A stretch of DNA of 36,726 nt from Candidatus Daviesbacteria bacterium. Its GTDB lineage: Bacteria; Patescibacteriota; Microgenomatia; Daviesbacterales; UBA10151. The first letter of the stretch is position 1; every line of letters starts with the position of its first letter. This document shows, one piece after another, positions 1 through 9,639 of the stretch. The notes below the pieces were generated by a model that saw only the letters and a list, made by a program, of their open reading frames with translations, was not told where the DNA came from and made no database searches. The stretch is from NCBI GenBank assembly GCA_016187035.1, contig JACPKL010000001.1, forward strand, positions 142,607-179,332. Direction: 5' to 3'. Made by a program: the position numbers and the translations under genes.

Positions 1-1437
1 CCCCAAGGTTATTTTGACAAGGCCCAGACTTTTTTACGATCTGCTGATGAAGACTTATCTAAAGCTGAGGCATTAACTAAAAGTGAGGATTTTAAAGCTA
101 ATTTGCCAAAAATTTTAAAATCAGATATTGAAAATTTGTCAGAAAGGTTAACTTTATATGCTAATTTAGTTAAAAAAGCGCGGTCTTTATCTGGAATTTT
201 GCCGGAAATAGTTGCTTTAAAGGGAGAGAAAAATTATTTAGTCCTACTACAAAATAACAGTGAGCTTAGGCCAGCTGGCGGGTTTATTGAATCTTTTGCT
301 AAGGTTTCATTTGAGGGTGGAAAATTAAAAAAGTTACAGGTTAATGATGTTGGTGTAATTGACGGGCAGCTGAATTTGCATGTTGAACCACCACCAGAGA
401 TTAAAAAAGATTTAAACCAAGCAAATTATTATTTAAGGGATTCAAACTGGGAGCCTGATTTTCCCACGTCAGCCAGACAAGCAGAATGGTTTTTTACCAA
501 AGAAACAGGGGAGAGGGTGGAAGGGGTAATAGCTCTTGATATATCAGCAATAGAGGATTTGCTGTCTGTGGTTGGGTCTTTAAATTTAGCTGATTATAAA
601 GAGAAAATTGACTCTCTCAATTTATTTGAGAAGGCAGTTGGTACTGCGGAGGCAGGCTTTTTAACAAGTTTAACCACTGGACTGTTTAATAAATTATTCT
701 TTCTGCCAAACCAAAATTGGCCAGAGATTATGACCTCACTTAGTAGATCTTTAGAGAGGAAACACATGAGTATATATTTAGATGATCCAATCCTTTTCTC
801 ATACATAGTCTCAGAAAATTGGGCAGGGCTAATGCCCAGGCCAAGTTTAGGGGATGAAGAGTTTAAAGCTGATTTTTTAGCCCTAGTTGAGGCAAATTTA
901 GGAGTAAATAAAGCAAATTATTACTTAGACAGATCATATAATTTAGAAACAAATGTTGATAAAGAGGGAGAAATTCTTCATAAATTAAAAATTACCTATA
1001 CTAATAGAAGTCCATCAGATGTTTTTCCAGCAGGAAAATACAAGAATAGGATGAGGATATATTTACCAACTGGTAGTAAACTGACCAAAGTTTTATGGGG
1101 AGAGGATGATATGACTAAAAAGGTGACTAGCTTTATGGACTACGGCAGAACAGGCTACTCATTTTTAATAGAGCTTTTGCCTAAAGAACAAAAAGAGTTG
1201 GTGATAGATTATTCCACCCCTGTAAGAGTGGAATTTAAGCAGGGGAAAGCTCAATATAAACTAGAGGTGATTAAACAAGCAGGCACTTTAAAAGATCCTT
1301 TTGAATGGAGGGTGATTTATCCAATAGATATGAAACTAGCCTCAGGTCAAGCCCGGGAGATTGGTCCCCAACAGTACTCTGTCAAAACAGATCTGTCAGA
1401 GGATAGAATTTTTCAGCTTCAGTTTATCAGACCCTAA
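1..1437 (+). CDS. DUF4012 domain-containing protein (5' end outside window)
   Basis: Frame +1 is open from base 1 (PQGYFDKAQTFLRSADEDLSK...) into the listed ORF; motif NYLVLLQNNSELRPAGGFIESF is typical of DUF4012. Confidence 0.85.
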   Translation, partial: PQGYFDKAQTFLRSADEDLSKAEALTKSEDFKANLPKILKSDIENLSERLTLYANLVKKARSLSGILPEIVALKGEKNYLVLLQNNSELRPAGGFIESFAKVSFEGGKLKKLQVNDVGVIDGQLNLHVEPPPEIKKDLNQANYYLRDSNWEPDFPTSARQAEWFFTKETGERVEGVIALDISAIEDLLSVVGSLNLADYKEKIDSLNLFEKAVGTAEAGFLTSLTTGLFNKLFFLPNQNWPEIMTSLSRSLERKHMSIYLDDPILFSYIVSENWAGLMPRPSLGDEEFKADFLALVEANLGVNKANYYLDRSYNLETNVDKEGEILHKLKITYTNRSPSDVFPAGKYKNRMRIYLPTGSKLTKVLWGEDDMTKKVTSFMDYGRTGYSFLIELLPKEQKELVIDYSTPVRVEFKQGKAQYKLEVIKQAGTLKDPFEWRVIYPIDMKLASGQAREIGPQQYSVKTDLSEDRIFQLQFIRP

Positions 1438-1441
1438 AAAT

Positions 1442-2674
1442 TTAACTGTACTGTGTTCTTATTAGTGCTTGCTGCTTGAGGGTTCTGACAATGTCTGCTA
1501 ACAGTCTAGCTACTGGTAGCTTAAGCAGCTCTTCAAGTTTCATGCCAAATTGAAAAGCTCTCAGTTTACCCAGTGTTCTGATTTTGGCAAATTCCGGCGG
1601 AGTCATCGCCAGCACATCCCCAAATGTGCTCTTCTCATGTCTGGCAAAGGCGTTGACAATCTGAGTAGGAAGTCCAGCTTCTGCCAGTTTAAGATTGCCA
1701 ATTGTCAAAAGTTGATCATTGCTAATTGGCAGCCGGGCTAAAAGATTATTGGTATAGTGCTTTTCAGCTGTCTGTGGATGGGTAAGTCCATGGTAGAGCA
1801 GTACAGCAATGCAGTCAATATTTTTCCGTTGCAAACCGGTGGTATTCTCTTCCAGCTGGAGTGGCAATGATGCTAATAAAACCCCGTATCTTCTTAACTG
1901 TGCTGCTGCTAAGTCAGATAGCTGTAAGTTAGTCATATCAGGCAAGTATCTTCTTAATCCTGGGCCAGAAATGTCTCTGCCCAGGCTGTCTTTGGGAAAG
2001 GGAGTAAACTGTGCCAAAAGATCGGCGCTTGGGGAACGGCGCAGCCTTCGCAGAGCTCTTGCTTCAAGCTGGCTAATGCGCCCTCTTGAAACACCAAATA
2101 AAGAGGCAACCTGTTGCAGGCTTTGGGGGATGCCGTCATATAAACCATAGCGGTAGATTAAAAGATCGCCTTCTCTTTGGGGTATTTTGCCAACCTGTTC
2201 TTCTACTGTGTGGGTAAATTCCTGCTCCAGAGCAGGCGGGAAAGGAATAGGAGAGTAATTGTTGTCTTCAAACACCATCTTAACTAGCCGGACATGCGGG
2301 GTCATAGTCAACTCCTCAGCCACATAACTGGCTAATCCATTGGCAAAGCGCTCACTAAAGGTGGGTGGGGTTAGATCATCATAAGGCAGACAGAGCACCT
2401 CTTCTACACTCTTAAATCCGCGTTTTGCTGCCTCTTGCCAAATTCCTGCCTCATGCAGGCCCCGAGGAACTTGTTTAAAGATAGTGACAGGCCGCCTTCT
2501 GCCTGCTAAAAGATCATGATAGTTGAAAAACAAGACATATCCAATGCTGTCTGGCTGAAAATTAAAATCTTGAGGGTGATCAAGCAGGGCCTGCTCAGGT
2601 TTATCAGGTCTTATCAGTCTCTGCTCTGCGCTTGCCATTGGATGAGGATTATAACATAATATCAGCCCATACAA
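1442..2674 (-). CDS. Sigma-70 region 4 / HTH-containing protein; a likely alternative start is MASAEQ near 2638
   Basis: RYGLYDGIPQSLQQVASLFGVSRGRISQLEARALRRLRR resembles sigma region 4.2. Confidence 0.65.
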   Translation of the reverse strand: MYGLILCYNPHPMASAEQRLIRPDKPEQALLDHPQDFNFQPDSIGYVLFFNYHDLLAGRRRPVTIFKQVPRGLHEAGIWQEAAKRGFKSVEEVLCLPYDDLTPPTFSERFANGLASYVAEELTMTPHVRLVKMVFEDNNYSPIPFPPALEQEFTHTVEEQVGKIPQREGDLLIYRYGLYDGIPQSLQQVASLFGVSRGRISQLEARALRRLRRSPSADLLAQFTPFPKDSLGRDISGPGLRRYLPDMTNLQLSDLAAAQLRRYGVLLASLPLQLEENTTGLQRKNIDCIAVLLYHGLTHPQTAEKHYTNNLLARLPISNDQLLTIGNLKLAEAGLPTQIVNAFARHEKSTFGDVLAMTPPEFAKIRTLGKLRAFQFGMKLEELLKLPVARLLADIVRTLKQQALIRTQYS

Positions 2675-2722
2675 CCTGGCGACTTGAACATAAGATAGGC
2701 TTTGTGGTAAATTACCAGGATC

Positions 2723-3481
2723 ATGGATAGATTGTCATTAAATGCTGAGGAAAGAAAAGTCTTAGGTAAAAAAGTTAAGGCCTTAAGAAAAAGAGGCAGC
2801 TTGCCAGGCCATGTGTTTGGCAAAGGTGTTGATGGGGAAAATGTGCTCCTTTCTACAAAAGACTTTTTAAAAATCTTTCATCAGGCAGGGGAGACAGGCT
2901 TGATTGATTTAAAAATTGGATCTGAGAAAGTTAGGCCGGTGCTTATAAGGGAGGTTCAGCATGATCCTGTTACCAATCAACCTATCCATATAGATTTTTA
3001 CCAGGTTAATTTAACCCAGAAAGTTACAGTGGCTGTGCCTATTGTTCAAATAGGAGACTCACCTGAAGCAGTTAACTTAGGCGAGGCTATTGTTTTACAA
3101 ACCTTAAATGAGATAGAGGTGGAAAGCTTACCAGCTGATTTGCCGGAGAAAATAGAAGTGGATATTACACCGCTTAAAGCAATTGACGATGCTGTTAGCT
3201 TAGGGCAGTTAAGCTATGACAGGAAAAAAATTACTATCAGTGCTGATCCGGCAGAGATTGTAGTTAAACTTGCTCCGGCTGTTTCTGCCCAAATGGAGAA
3301 GTTAATGGAGGAGCAGGCTCAAGAACAGGCTGCTCAAGCAGCTGAGGCCCAAGCAGCAGAAGGCGCTCCTAAAGAAGGTGAGGCTCCAGCTGAGGGTGAA
3401 GCGCCAACAGAAGGTGAGGCTCCAAAAGAAGGGGAACAACCGGTTCCCCAAGCAAAAGAAGAAGAAAAACCCCAAGAATAA
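2723..3481 (+). CDS. rplY: 50S ribosomal protein L25 / general stress protein Ctc, with a repetitive acidic C-terminal tail (EGEAPxEGEAP)
   Basis: L25/TL5 pattern: LSLNAEERKVLGKKVKALRKRGSLPGHVFGKG...HDPVTNQPIHIDFYQV. Confidence 0.9.
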   Translation: MDRLSLNAEERKVLGKKVKALRKRGSLPGHVFGKGVDGENVLLSTKDFLKIFHQAGETGLIDLKIGSEKVRPVLIREVQHDPVTNQPIHIDFYQVNLTQKVTVAVPIVQIGDSPEAVNLGEAIVLQTLNEIEVESLPADLPEKIEVDITPLKAIDDAVSLGQLSYDRKKITISADPAEIVVKLAPAVSAQMEKLMEEQAQEQAAQAAEAQAAEGAPKEGEAPAEGEAPTEGEAPKEGEQPVPQAKEEEKPQE

Positions 3482-3734
3482 GGACCTGCTCCGCACTTCA
3501 GTAGGAGAAATTATACTTCGTGCTCGCAGAACCTTGCCTTTTTGACTTCGTCAAAAACGTAATTGCGGTGTATTTGCGGGAAATTTGCGTTAATCCATGC
3601 CTAGACTCTTTTTTTGGCTAAATCGGAAAAGTACTGGTTTATCAGTTTAAGTGATTGGTCGTTCATTGGGTTGAGTGTAATATAGAAAGGTCAATTTATC
3701 AATTAATTTCTTTGTAGGATATAATATCGCTGTT

Positions 3735-4278
3735 ATGGATACCAGAAATGAGACAGAGCCAAAACCTACTCTGCCTACTGTTAATGTTACCATTGGTTTT
3801 ACTCCGGAGTCTGCTGTAGAGCGGGCTCATCAGCAGGGACAAGTTAGGTTGATTCGTTCTGTTTTTTCACTTTTTAAAGAGCGTACTCATATGGGTGATG
3901 TTCTAGCATATGCGGAGCATTTACAGTCAAGAATGCAGTTAAGTGAGCAGGATCTTGATCGGATTTTAATGCAACGGAAACCCCAGACGATTGACGAGCA
4001 AGAATATCTTTTGGTCAGTGACCTTAGGAAAATCTACCAGCGTTACCAGGATCTGGCTTACCTTTTATGCTGCCAAAAAACCGTTGCTTAATCTGCATGA
4101 AGCAGGAAAGTTATTACCACGGACGTGGTGGGATGAATGTCGGTATTATGAACTCGAGCGTCTTGAATTATTTGGTGGGTTCTTTAAAACTTTTGGGTCA
4201 TATAGTGAGGATTATAAGCATGATGATCTCTACAAATACTTTGTTCAAATTGGAAGATCTAGTCCTGATGATGCCTGA
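3735..4278 (+). pseudogene. Hypothetical protein split over two frames (ORFs 3735..4091 and 3991..4278), apparently by a frameshift at an A6 run near 4074-4080
   Basis: ORF1 ends LAYLLCCQKTVA*; the +1 frame continues with KKPLLNLHEAGKLLPRTWWDECRYYELERLE. Confidence 0.45.
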
Positions 4279-4334
4279 CTTCTGAAACTTCTGGCCATTC
4301 AGTCGTTGTATGGTTTGTGATGTAGTTTGAACGG

Positions 4335-4363
4335 TTGTAAATTTTATCTAAATTTGGTAATAT
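4335..4363 (+). promoter_or_regulatory. Sigma-70-like promoter for a small RNA: TTGTAA - 17 bp - TAATAT
   Basis: TTGTAA at 4335-4340 and TAATAT at 4358-4363. Confidence 0.6.
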
Positions 4364-4369
4364 ATACCC

Positions 4370-4489
4370 AAAGTGCAGCCGAAGACTGGTCGTATAGGCG
4401 AGCTGTCCTGAGAGGGAGAAAGTCTAAATGACTTTCGAGTCGAAGGAAGTAGGCTGTTTCCCCCTCATAAGAGGGGGTTTTCTTTTTTT
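4370..4489 (+). ncRNA. Candidate structured small RNA convergent with and abutting the DUF3800 gene
   Basis: Own promoter; closing helix GCAGCC (4375-4380) / GGCTGT (4452-4457); internal hairpin GAAAGTC-TAAAT-GACTTTC; strong terminator; no convincing ORF. Confidence 0.6.
4460..4489 (+). terminator. Intrinsic terminator CCCCCTC-ATAA-GAGGGGG-TTTTCTTTTTTT
   Basis: 7-bp GC-rich stem, 4-nt loop, T-tract. Confidence 0.9.
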
Positions 4490-5075
4490 AGACTTCAATT
4501 AAAACATCTTCCTTAACAGCTTTTTTATATAGTTTAGTTAATCTTTCATCCCTTTCGCTTTTAGGTTTTTCTTCTAAAATATCCCTGACAAATCCACAAA
4601 CACTATCTGCTAGTCTTATCAGGGTGTTACTTTCTTCTCTTCTTATTCCCTTTACCTGTCTTGAAGGAATACCTAGCTTGTGAAGCTCTGAACCATAAAA
4701 CCTTCTATCTTTTTCTCCCAGTGCATCAACCGAGATGATAAACTTATGGTTTTTAAAATCTTTAATAGAGTGTACTGCCTTAAAAATAGTCAGAATTGTT
4801 AGTGCTTTATATTCTTTAGTGTTTCCATAAAAAGAGAAATAAATTTTTAACGGATGTTTCCTTTGACTAAGGATTGTTTCTATGTAGGCAAATCTTTTAT
4901 TAGGGTCAGCTTTACCCCATTTAAATTTTTCTTTACCACTTTGTACTTCAACTTTCTCAAGGTATTCCAATACCTCATCTTTGTTTTCTGGAATGACCAC
5001 GGTAACCACAAAAATATCACCTAGAGTATCTTGTCCTGTTTCATCAACATAGCAGTAGAACCTTTTTGGAGGCAT
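4488..5075 (-). CDS. DUF3800 domain-containing protein (RNase H-like fold family)
   Basis: FYCYVDETGQD N-terminus, central ISVDALGEKDRRFY, C-terminal IRLADSVCGFVRD. Confidence 0.85.
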   Translation of the reverse strand: MPPKRFYCYVDETGQDTLGDIFVVTVVIPENKDEVLEYLEKVEVQSGKEKFKWGKADPNKRFAYIETILSQRKHPLKIYFSFYGNTKEYKALTILTIFKAVHSIKDFKNHKFIISVDALGEKDRRFYGSELHKLGIPSRQVKGIRREESNTLIRLADSVCGFVRDILEEKPKSERDERLTKLYKKAVKEDVLIEV

Positions 5076-5092
5076 AAAGAAATTGTAACAAA

Positions 5093-7318
5093 CTAGCTGT
5101 TACTTATTAATGGCCAGTTGGTGATCATAATGGACTGCCCTTGATGGGGTAGCTTTTGCCAGAGCTCTTCAGTTATAAAAGGCATAAATGGGTGAAGAAG
5201 CTCCAGGGAGGTTCTAAAAACATATTCCAAAACAGGCTGGGCCTGCGCACGTCTTTCTTTGGTTGACTCAATATAAATATCTGCAAACTGGTGCCAGATA
5301 AATTCATAAAGAGCCTCAGCCCCGTCATGGAATCTGTATTGGTCAAGGGATTTGGTGACAGTTACGATGACTTTATCTAATTTCTCTAGTATTTCTCTGT
5401 CTTCAGGATAGGTTGATTTTCGGAATGACTCAGAATGACTCGGTGTTCCGGAATTCCGGTTTATCAGACTATCTGATCTACTGGTTTTCTGAGTTGTTCC
5501 GAGTTTTTCTGGATTGAATTCAATAATAAATCTGCCAATATTCCAGAGCTTATTGGTAAAATTTCTCATAGCCTGAAGTTTAGGATGAGACAGCGCCTGG
5601 TCATGGCCAAAAGCAGTCCCATAAACTAAAGCCATCCTGATGGCATCTGCTCCGTAAAGGTCTGCTATTTCCATTGGATTTACCACATTGCCCTTGGATT
5701 TGCTCATTTTTTGGCCCAGCGGGTCTAAAACTTTACCGTGCAGCAGGATATCTTTAAAAGGAGCCTTGCCTGTTACAAAAAGGCCCAGCATTACCATCCT
5801 GGCTACCCAAAATAGCAAAATGTCATACATTGTTTCCATTACCGAAGTTGGGTAGAATTTTTCAAAATCACCTGGTTGGTTTGTCTGAAGTGTTACATAA
5901 GGCCATTGTCCTGAAGAAAACCAGGTATCAAATACATCAGGGTCCTGCTCCAAAGAAGTGCTTTTGCAGTTTGGGCATTTTGTTGGAACTTCCCCTGCAG
6001 TAACAATCCAGCCATAATTGTTAGATTGTTTCATTGTTTCATTGTTCACTTTTGACTTTTGACTTTTGACTTTACTGCATTCCATGCAGTGCCAGGCAGG
6101 TATTTGCATACCCCAGACTATTTGGCGGGAGATATTCCAATCTTTAATGTTACTGAGCCAATTAAAATAAGTACTTTCCCACCTTTTAGGATAAACCTTA
6201 ATCTGGCCATCTTTAACTGCTTTGATGGCTTGTTTAGAAAGATCCTCTATTTTAATAAACCACTGCTGAAGAGGTAATGGTTCTATTTCTGTGCCGCATT
6301 TATAACAAACAGCCACCCTGTTTTGATAATCATAATCCACTTTTTCTATCAGGTTCTTTTGCTCCATTTCTTGGGCAATAGCAACTCTTGCTTCTTTGAC
6401 GCTCAACCCGGCAAACTTACCACACTTTTCATTCAATCTGCCGTCATAACCAATCACTTGTCTGATTTCTAAATTATGCCTTTGGCCGATTTCAAAATCG
6501 GCCGCAGAATGAGCTGGAGTTACTTTAATAACCCCAGTGCCAAACTGTCTGTCTACTGCCTCATCAGCCACAACTTTAATTTTGGCAGGTCCTAACACTG
6601 TTTCTATGTTAATTTCTTTGCCTATATATTTTTGGTATCTTTGATCTTTAGGATGGACTGCGCAAGCAGTATCACCAAATTTAGTCTCAAGCCTGACTGT
6701 AGCTAAAGTTAAAGGCCCATATTTAATGTAGTAGAGAGGCGTTTTTCGCTCCTCATATAAAACTTCTAAATCAGAAAATGAAGTGCCATGTTTAGTGCAA
6801 TAATTAACAATTCTATTGCCTCTATAAATTAGACCTTGATCAAACATTTTTTTAAAGGTTTTATAAACTATCTTGATAATGTCCTGCTCAAGGGTAAACT
6901 TCATTCTTGACCAGTCTAAAGAAAAGCCCAGTCTTCTCAGCTGTCCTTCCATGGTACCCTTATTCTCCTGTACAAAATCCCAGATCATCTGATATAAGGT
7001 TTGTCTGTCAAAGTCAAAACGGGATTTGCCCTCCTTTGCCAATTCTTTTTCAAAAACTACCTGTGTTTCAAAACCGGCATGGTCAGAGCCGGGCAGCCAT
7101 AAGCAAGCCTTACCTTTCATCCGGTGGTACCTGATCAAAATGTCTTCTACCACATACATGGCATGGCCAAAATGCAAAGGAGCATTGGCATTAGGCGGGG
7201 GAAGGATAATAGTGTAGGGTTCACCCTCAGGGTTTATCTCAGGCTTAAAATATCCCTTTTCCTCCCAAAACTGATACCATTTGCTTTCAACCAGATCTTG
7301 TCTATAAACTTTATCCAT
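5093..7318 (-). CDS. valS: Valine--tRNA ligase with repeat-derived in-frame insertions
   Basis: HFGHAMY (HIGH-like), KMSKSKGNVV (KMSKS), GSDHAGFETQVVFEKEL, zinc-knuckle cysteines. Confidence 0.95.
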   Translation of the reverse strand: MDKVYRQDLVESKWYQFWEEKGYFKPEINPEGEPYTIILPPPNANAPLHFGHAMYVVEDILIRYHRMKGKACLWLPGSDHAGFETQVVFEKELAKEGKSRFDFDRQTLYQMIWDFVQENKGTMEGQLRRLGFSLDWSRMKFTLEQDIIKIVYKTFKKMFDQGLIYRGNRIVNYCTKHGTSFSDLEVLYEERKTPLYYIKYGPLTLATVRLETKFGDTACAVHPKDQRYQKYIGKEINIETVLGPAKIKVVADEAVDRQFGTGVIKVTPAHSAADFEIGQRHNLEIRQVIGYDGRLNEKCGKFAGLSVKEARVAIAQEMEQKNLIEKVDYDYQNRVAVCYKCGTEIEPLPLQQWFIKIEDLSKQAIKAVKDGQIKVYPKRWESTYFNWLSNIKDWNISRQIVWGMQIPAWHCMECSKVKSQKSKVNNETMKQSNNYGWIVTAGEVPTKCPNCKSTSLEQDPDVFDTWFSSGQWPYVTLQTNQPGDFEKFYPTSVMETMYDILLFWVARMVMLGLFVTGKAPFKDILLHGKVLDPLGQKMSKSKGNVVNPMEIADLYGADAIRMALVYGTAFGHDQALSHPKLQAMRNFTNKLWNIGRFIIEFNPEKLGTTQKTSRSDSLINRNSGTPSHSESFRKSTYPEDREILEKLDKVIVTVTKSLDQYRFHDGAEALYEFIWHQFADIYIESTKERRAQAQPVLEYVFRTSLELLHPFMPFITEELWQKLPHQGQSIMITNWPLISNS

Positions 7319-7480
7319 GCGTTTAGTATATCAGAGATAGGTTTGGATCTGCCTGTAGAAATAAAGGATTAGCAATAGGCTTGGCAACTAAATTCCAACC
7401 CCTGGGGTTAAACAGCTTCAAACCCCAGGAATTTAAAATTTAATATTTATATTGCAAGGGGTACTTCACCTTCTCAAATC

Positions 7481-7819
7481 TTATATTTCTTCTCGCCAGC
7501 ATACTGCATATCTGGAAATTTTGCAAGACATCCTGACTTTATCCTCCCAAATGTTAAAATGCGCCTTGTATAACTGATATGCAGAAATAGCACTTATTTC
7601 TTTAAGGTAATCTATGGCATCCAATCTGTCCTGGCAGTACCTTTCTTTAGAAAATGGAGTATCTTCAGGAAAAAGTTCGGGAAACCGAAGTCTGGATGGA
7701 AACAAATCAATTGTTATGTCATTTGTAGCAGAGAGTTGAAGTTTATCCTGTATATCAAGTAGTACATCATAAACCTTTAAAAAATTTAATCCTTCTAGTT
7801 TAATCTTCATCTTAATCAT
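7481..7819 (-). CDS. Hypothetical protein
   Basis: 112-aa ORF; no family recognised. Confidence 0.4.
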   Translation of the reverse strand: MIKMKIKLEGLNFLKVYDVLLDIQDKLQLSATNDITIDLFPSRLRFPELFPEDTPFSKERYCQDRLDAIDYLKEISAISAYQLYKAHFNIWEDKVRMSCKISRYAVCWREEI

Positions 7820-7922
7820 TAAGAAATTTTACACTAGAAAAACTTATGCTTCAAGTGAAACTGGAGCCCTTGTGATGAACAACTGAACAGATGTATAATT
7901 TTGTGTAAGTTAATTTGAACTT

Positions 7923-8060
7923 ATGACTAAGGAAATTAAGCTCATCAGGATTCGTGAAGCTGCTGAGATGTTGGGGATTAATCCAGAGACTTTGAGACGT
8001 TGGGATCGTCAAGGGAGATTAAAGGCAATCAAGATTGGTAAAAGAGGTGACAGATCTTAA
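7923..8060 (+). pseudogene. Truncated MerR/excisionase-type HTH protein (45 aa)
   Basis: MTKEIKLIRIREAAEMLGINPETLRRWDRQGRLKAIKIGKRGDRS*; family members usually continue after GDRRY. Confidence 0.55.
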
Positions 8061-8089
8061 AAAGTGTATAGTATGTCCTGGACACCGTA

Positions 8090-8520
8090 CATTTAAAATT
8101 TCCCAGATTTAACAAAATTAATCTTACTTCACTTGAGTTTGATACAAGGCTTAGGAAACCACACAAATTAAGGGAAATGACAACTCCAAAAGAAGTTATT
8201 GATCTTATCTGCCAGATTAGGGTTGCTGATCTGGAAAATCAAAGTATGAAATTCAGGCTGAGTTAAAGGATTTACATGGAGTGAAGATTGGCTACAATAC
8301 CATCCAAAAGGTCATTAACAGAAGTTCAAGGCTTTTAAATACCTTTCACAAGAAGAAACCTAAAGCTCACAGGAAACTCAAGATTGCCAGGCTTAGAGCA
8401 GCCAAAGAATTAAAAGAAAAACATTTAGGCAGCTTAGTTCAGATTGATACTAAATATCTTTATATTCTAACTTCCAGGTTTTATTTATTTGTAGCCATTG
8501 ACTTACAGTATAATGATTAA
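8090..8520 (+). mobile_element. IS481-like transposase fragment A (middle region plus start of catalytic core), frameshifted
   Basis: NLTSLEFDTRLRKPHKLREMTTPKEVIDLICQIR, then KYEIQAELKDLHGVKIGYNTIQKVI... LVQIDTKYLYILTSRFYLFVAID, in different frames. Confidence 0.65.
8440..8503 (+). repeat. 64-bp direct repeat, copy 1 (copy 2 at 9728-9791, one mismatch seen)
   Basis: cagattgatactaaatatctttatattctaacttccaggttttatttatttgtagcYattgact occurs in both places. Confidence 0.95.
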
Positions 8521-8566
8521 ATATTAATTAAATGGGTAAAAATGATAAAGTATAATGATCTAAGTC

Positions 8567-9421
8567 ATGGATACCAAACAAAAACTCATTGAAATTGCAA
8601 GGCGCTATGCAGATACAATCACCCAGGAATTTACTAAGGTAAATAAAGAAAATATTAAACTTAATATTTATATTTCTGGCTCTGTAAGTTATGGGTATTG
8701 TGATGAAAAATCTGATATAGAAATTGAATTTTATTTGCCTGATAAGATAAAGAAAGAATTCAAAGACAAACTAAAAAAAGTTATAGATGAGTATCCTAAA
8801 TTCGAAGATATTCGAATCAGTGCTGGAGTTTCAGATTGGCCTTTAGAAAAAATTGTCCATGGGGATATAGATGATTTTTGGAATCAGTCATTTCCTTATT
8901 TATTGTATGAACTAGCTCATGCAACCCCGATTAGAGAAGATCTACCATTAATTAATGAGGTTAAAAATAAGTTACCTTTTTATCCCGATAATACACTTCA
9001 AAAAATAATTAAGGGTCTTTGGTTAACCGTCGGCGATAATGGAACATACAATGCTGATTGGAGTTTCAAAAGAGGGCAGCTTACTGCCTCTGAGATTTTT
9101 TTATTTCTTTCAGTTGAAGCTATACTAAGACTTGTTTACCTACTGAATAAAAAGTACTTTCCACATACAAAATGGCTTGAGAAAGAACTACATACACTAG
9201 ATAATGATTTTGGTTTAATAGAATTTACCCAAAATATAGAAAAAAAGAGCCTAGAAGAAAAACTTGAAGCACATAAACAGATAGTTAGAAAGCTAGACCA
9301 ATTTATGAGTGAGAATGATATTTTGAGGCAGGATTTAATTAATGATCCCTGGAGTGTTGTACATGAAGATTATTATGTTTTTAACCCAATGAGATTTGGA
9401 TGGGATGAATTAAAGCACTAG
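8567..9421 (+). CDS. Nucleotidyltransferase-fold protein (DUF4037-like)
   Basis: IYISGSVSYGYCDEKSDIEIEFYL matches the NTase GS..G..D.DiEi motif; C-terminal helical domain. Confidence 0.7.
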   Translation: MDTKQKLIEIARRYADTITQEFTKVNKENIKLNIYISGSVSYGYCDEKSDIEIEFYLPDKIKKEFKDKLKKVIDEYPKFEDIRISAGVSDWPLEKIVHGDIDDFWNQSFPYLLYELAHATPIREDLPLINEVKNKLPFYPDNTLQKIIKGLWLTVGDNGTYNADWSFKRGQLTASEIFLFLSVEAILRLVYLLNKKYFPHTKWLEKELHTLDNDFGLIEFTQNIEKKSLEEKLEAHKQIVRKLDQFMSENDILRQDLINDPWSVVHEDYYVFNPMRFGWDELKH

Positions 9422-9639
9422 CAATAAAGAACTAAAATGTTATTAAAATTAAGAGGATTCGATAAGTTCGGGAAATACTGTGTAAAATTCTGTCCCCAAT
9501 TTCCCATAGAAATCAAAAATGTCTAATTCTCCATTATTATGTGCTGTATCTAGGCCGCGATACATCCAGAACGGTTTAACTAACTATTAAAGGTTCATAT
9601 AATGGCTGCTACATGCGCAGCTTTAAAATACTTCCGGTA

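Noticed and set aside
3535-3565. Intrinsic terminator at TTTTTGACTTCGTCAAAAA after rplY
   Set aside because: Stem is AT-rich and not followed by a T-tract on the + strand; possible hairpin only.
4067-4090. Programmed -1 ribosomal frameshift at the A-run of the split ORF
   Set aside because: The required shift is +1/-2 and the slippery heptamer is not in the correct phase.
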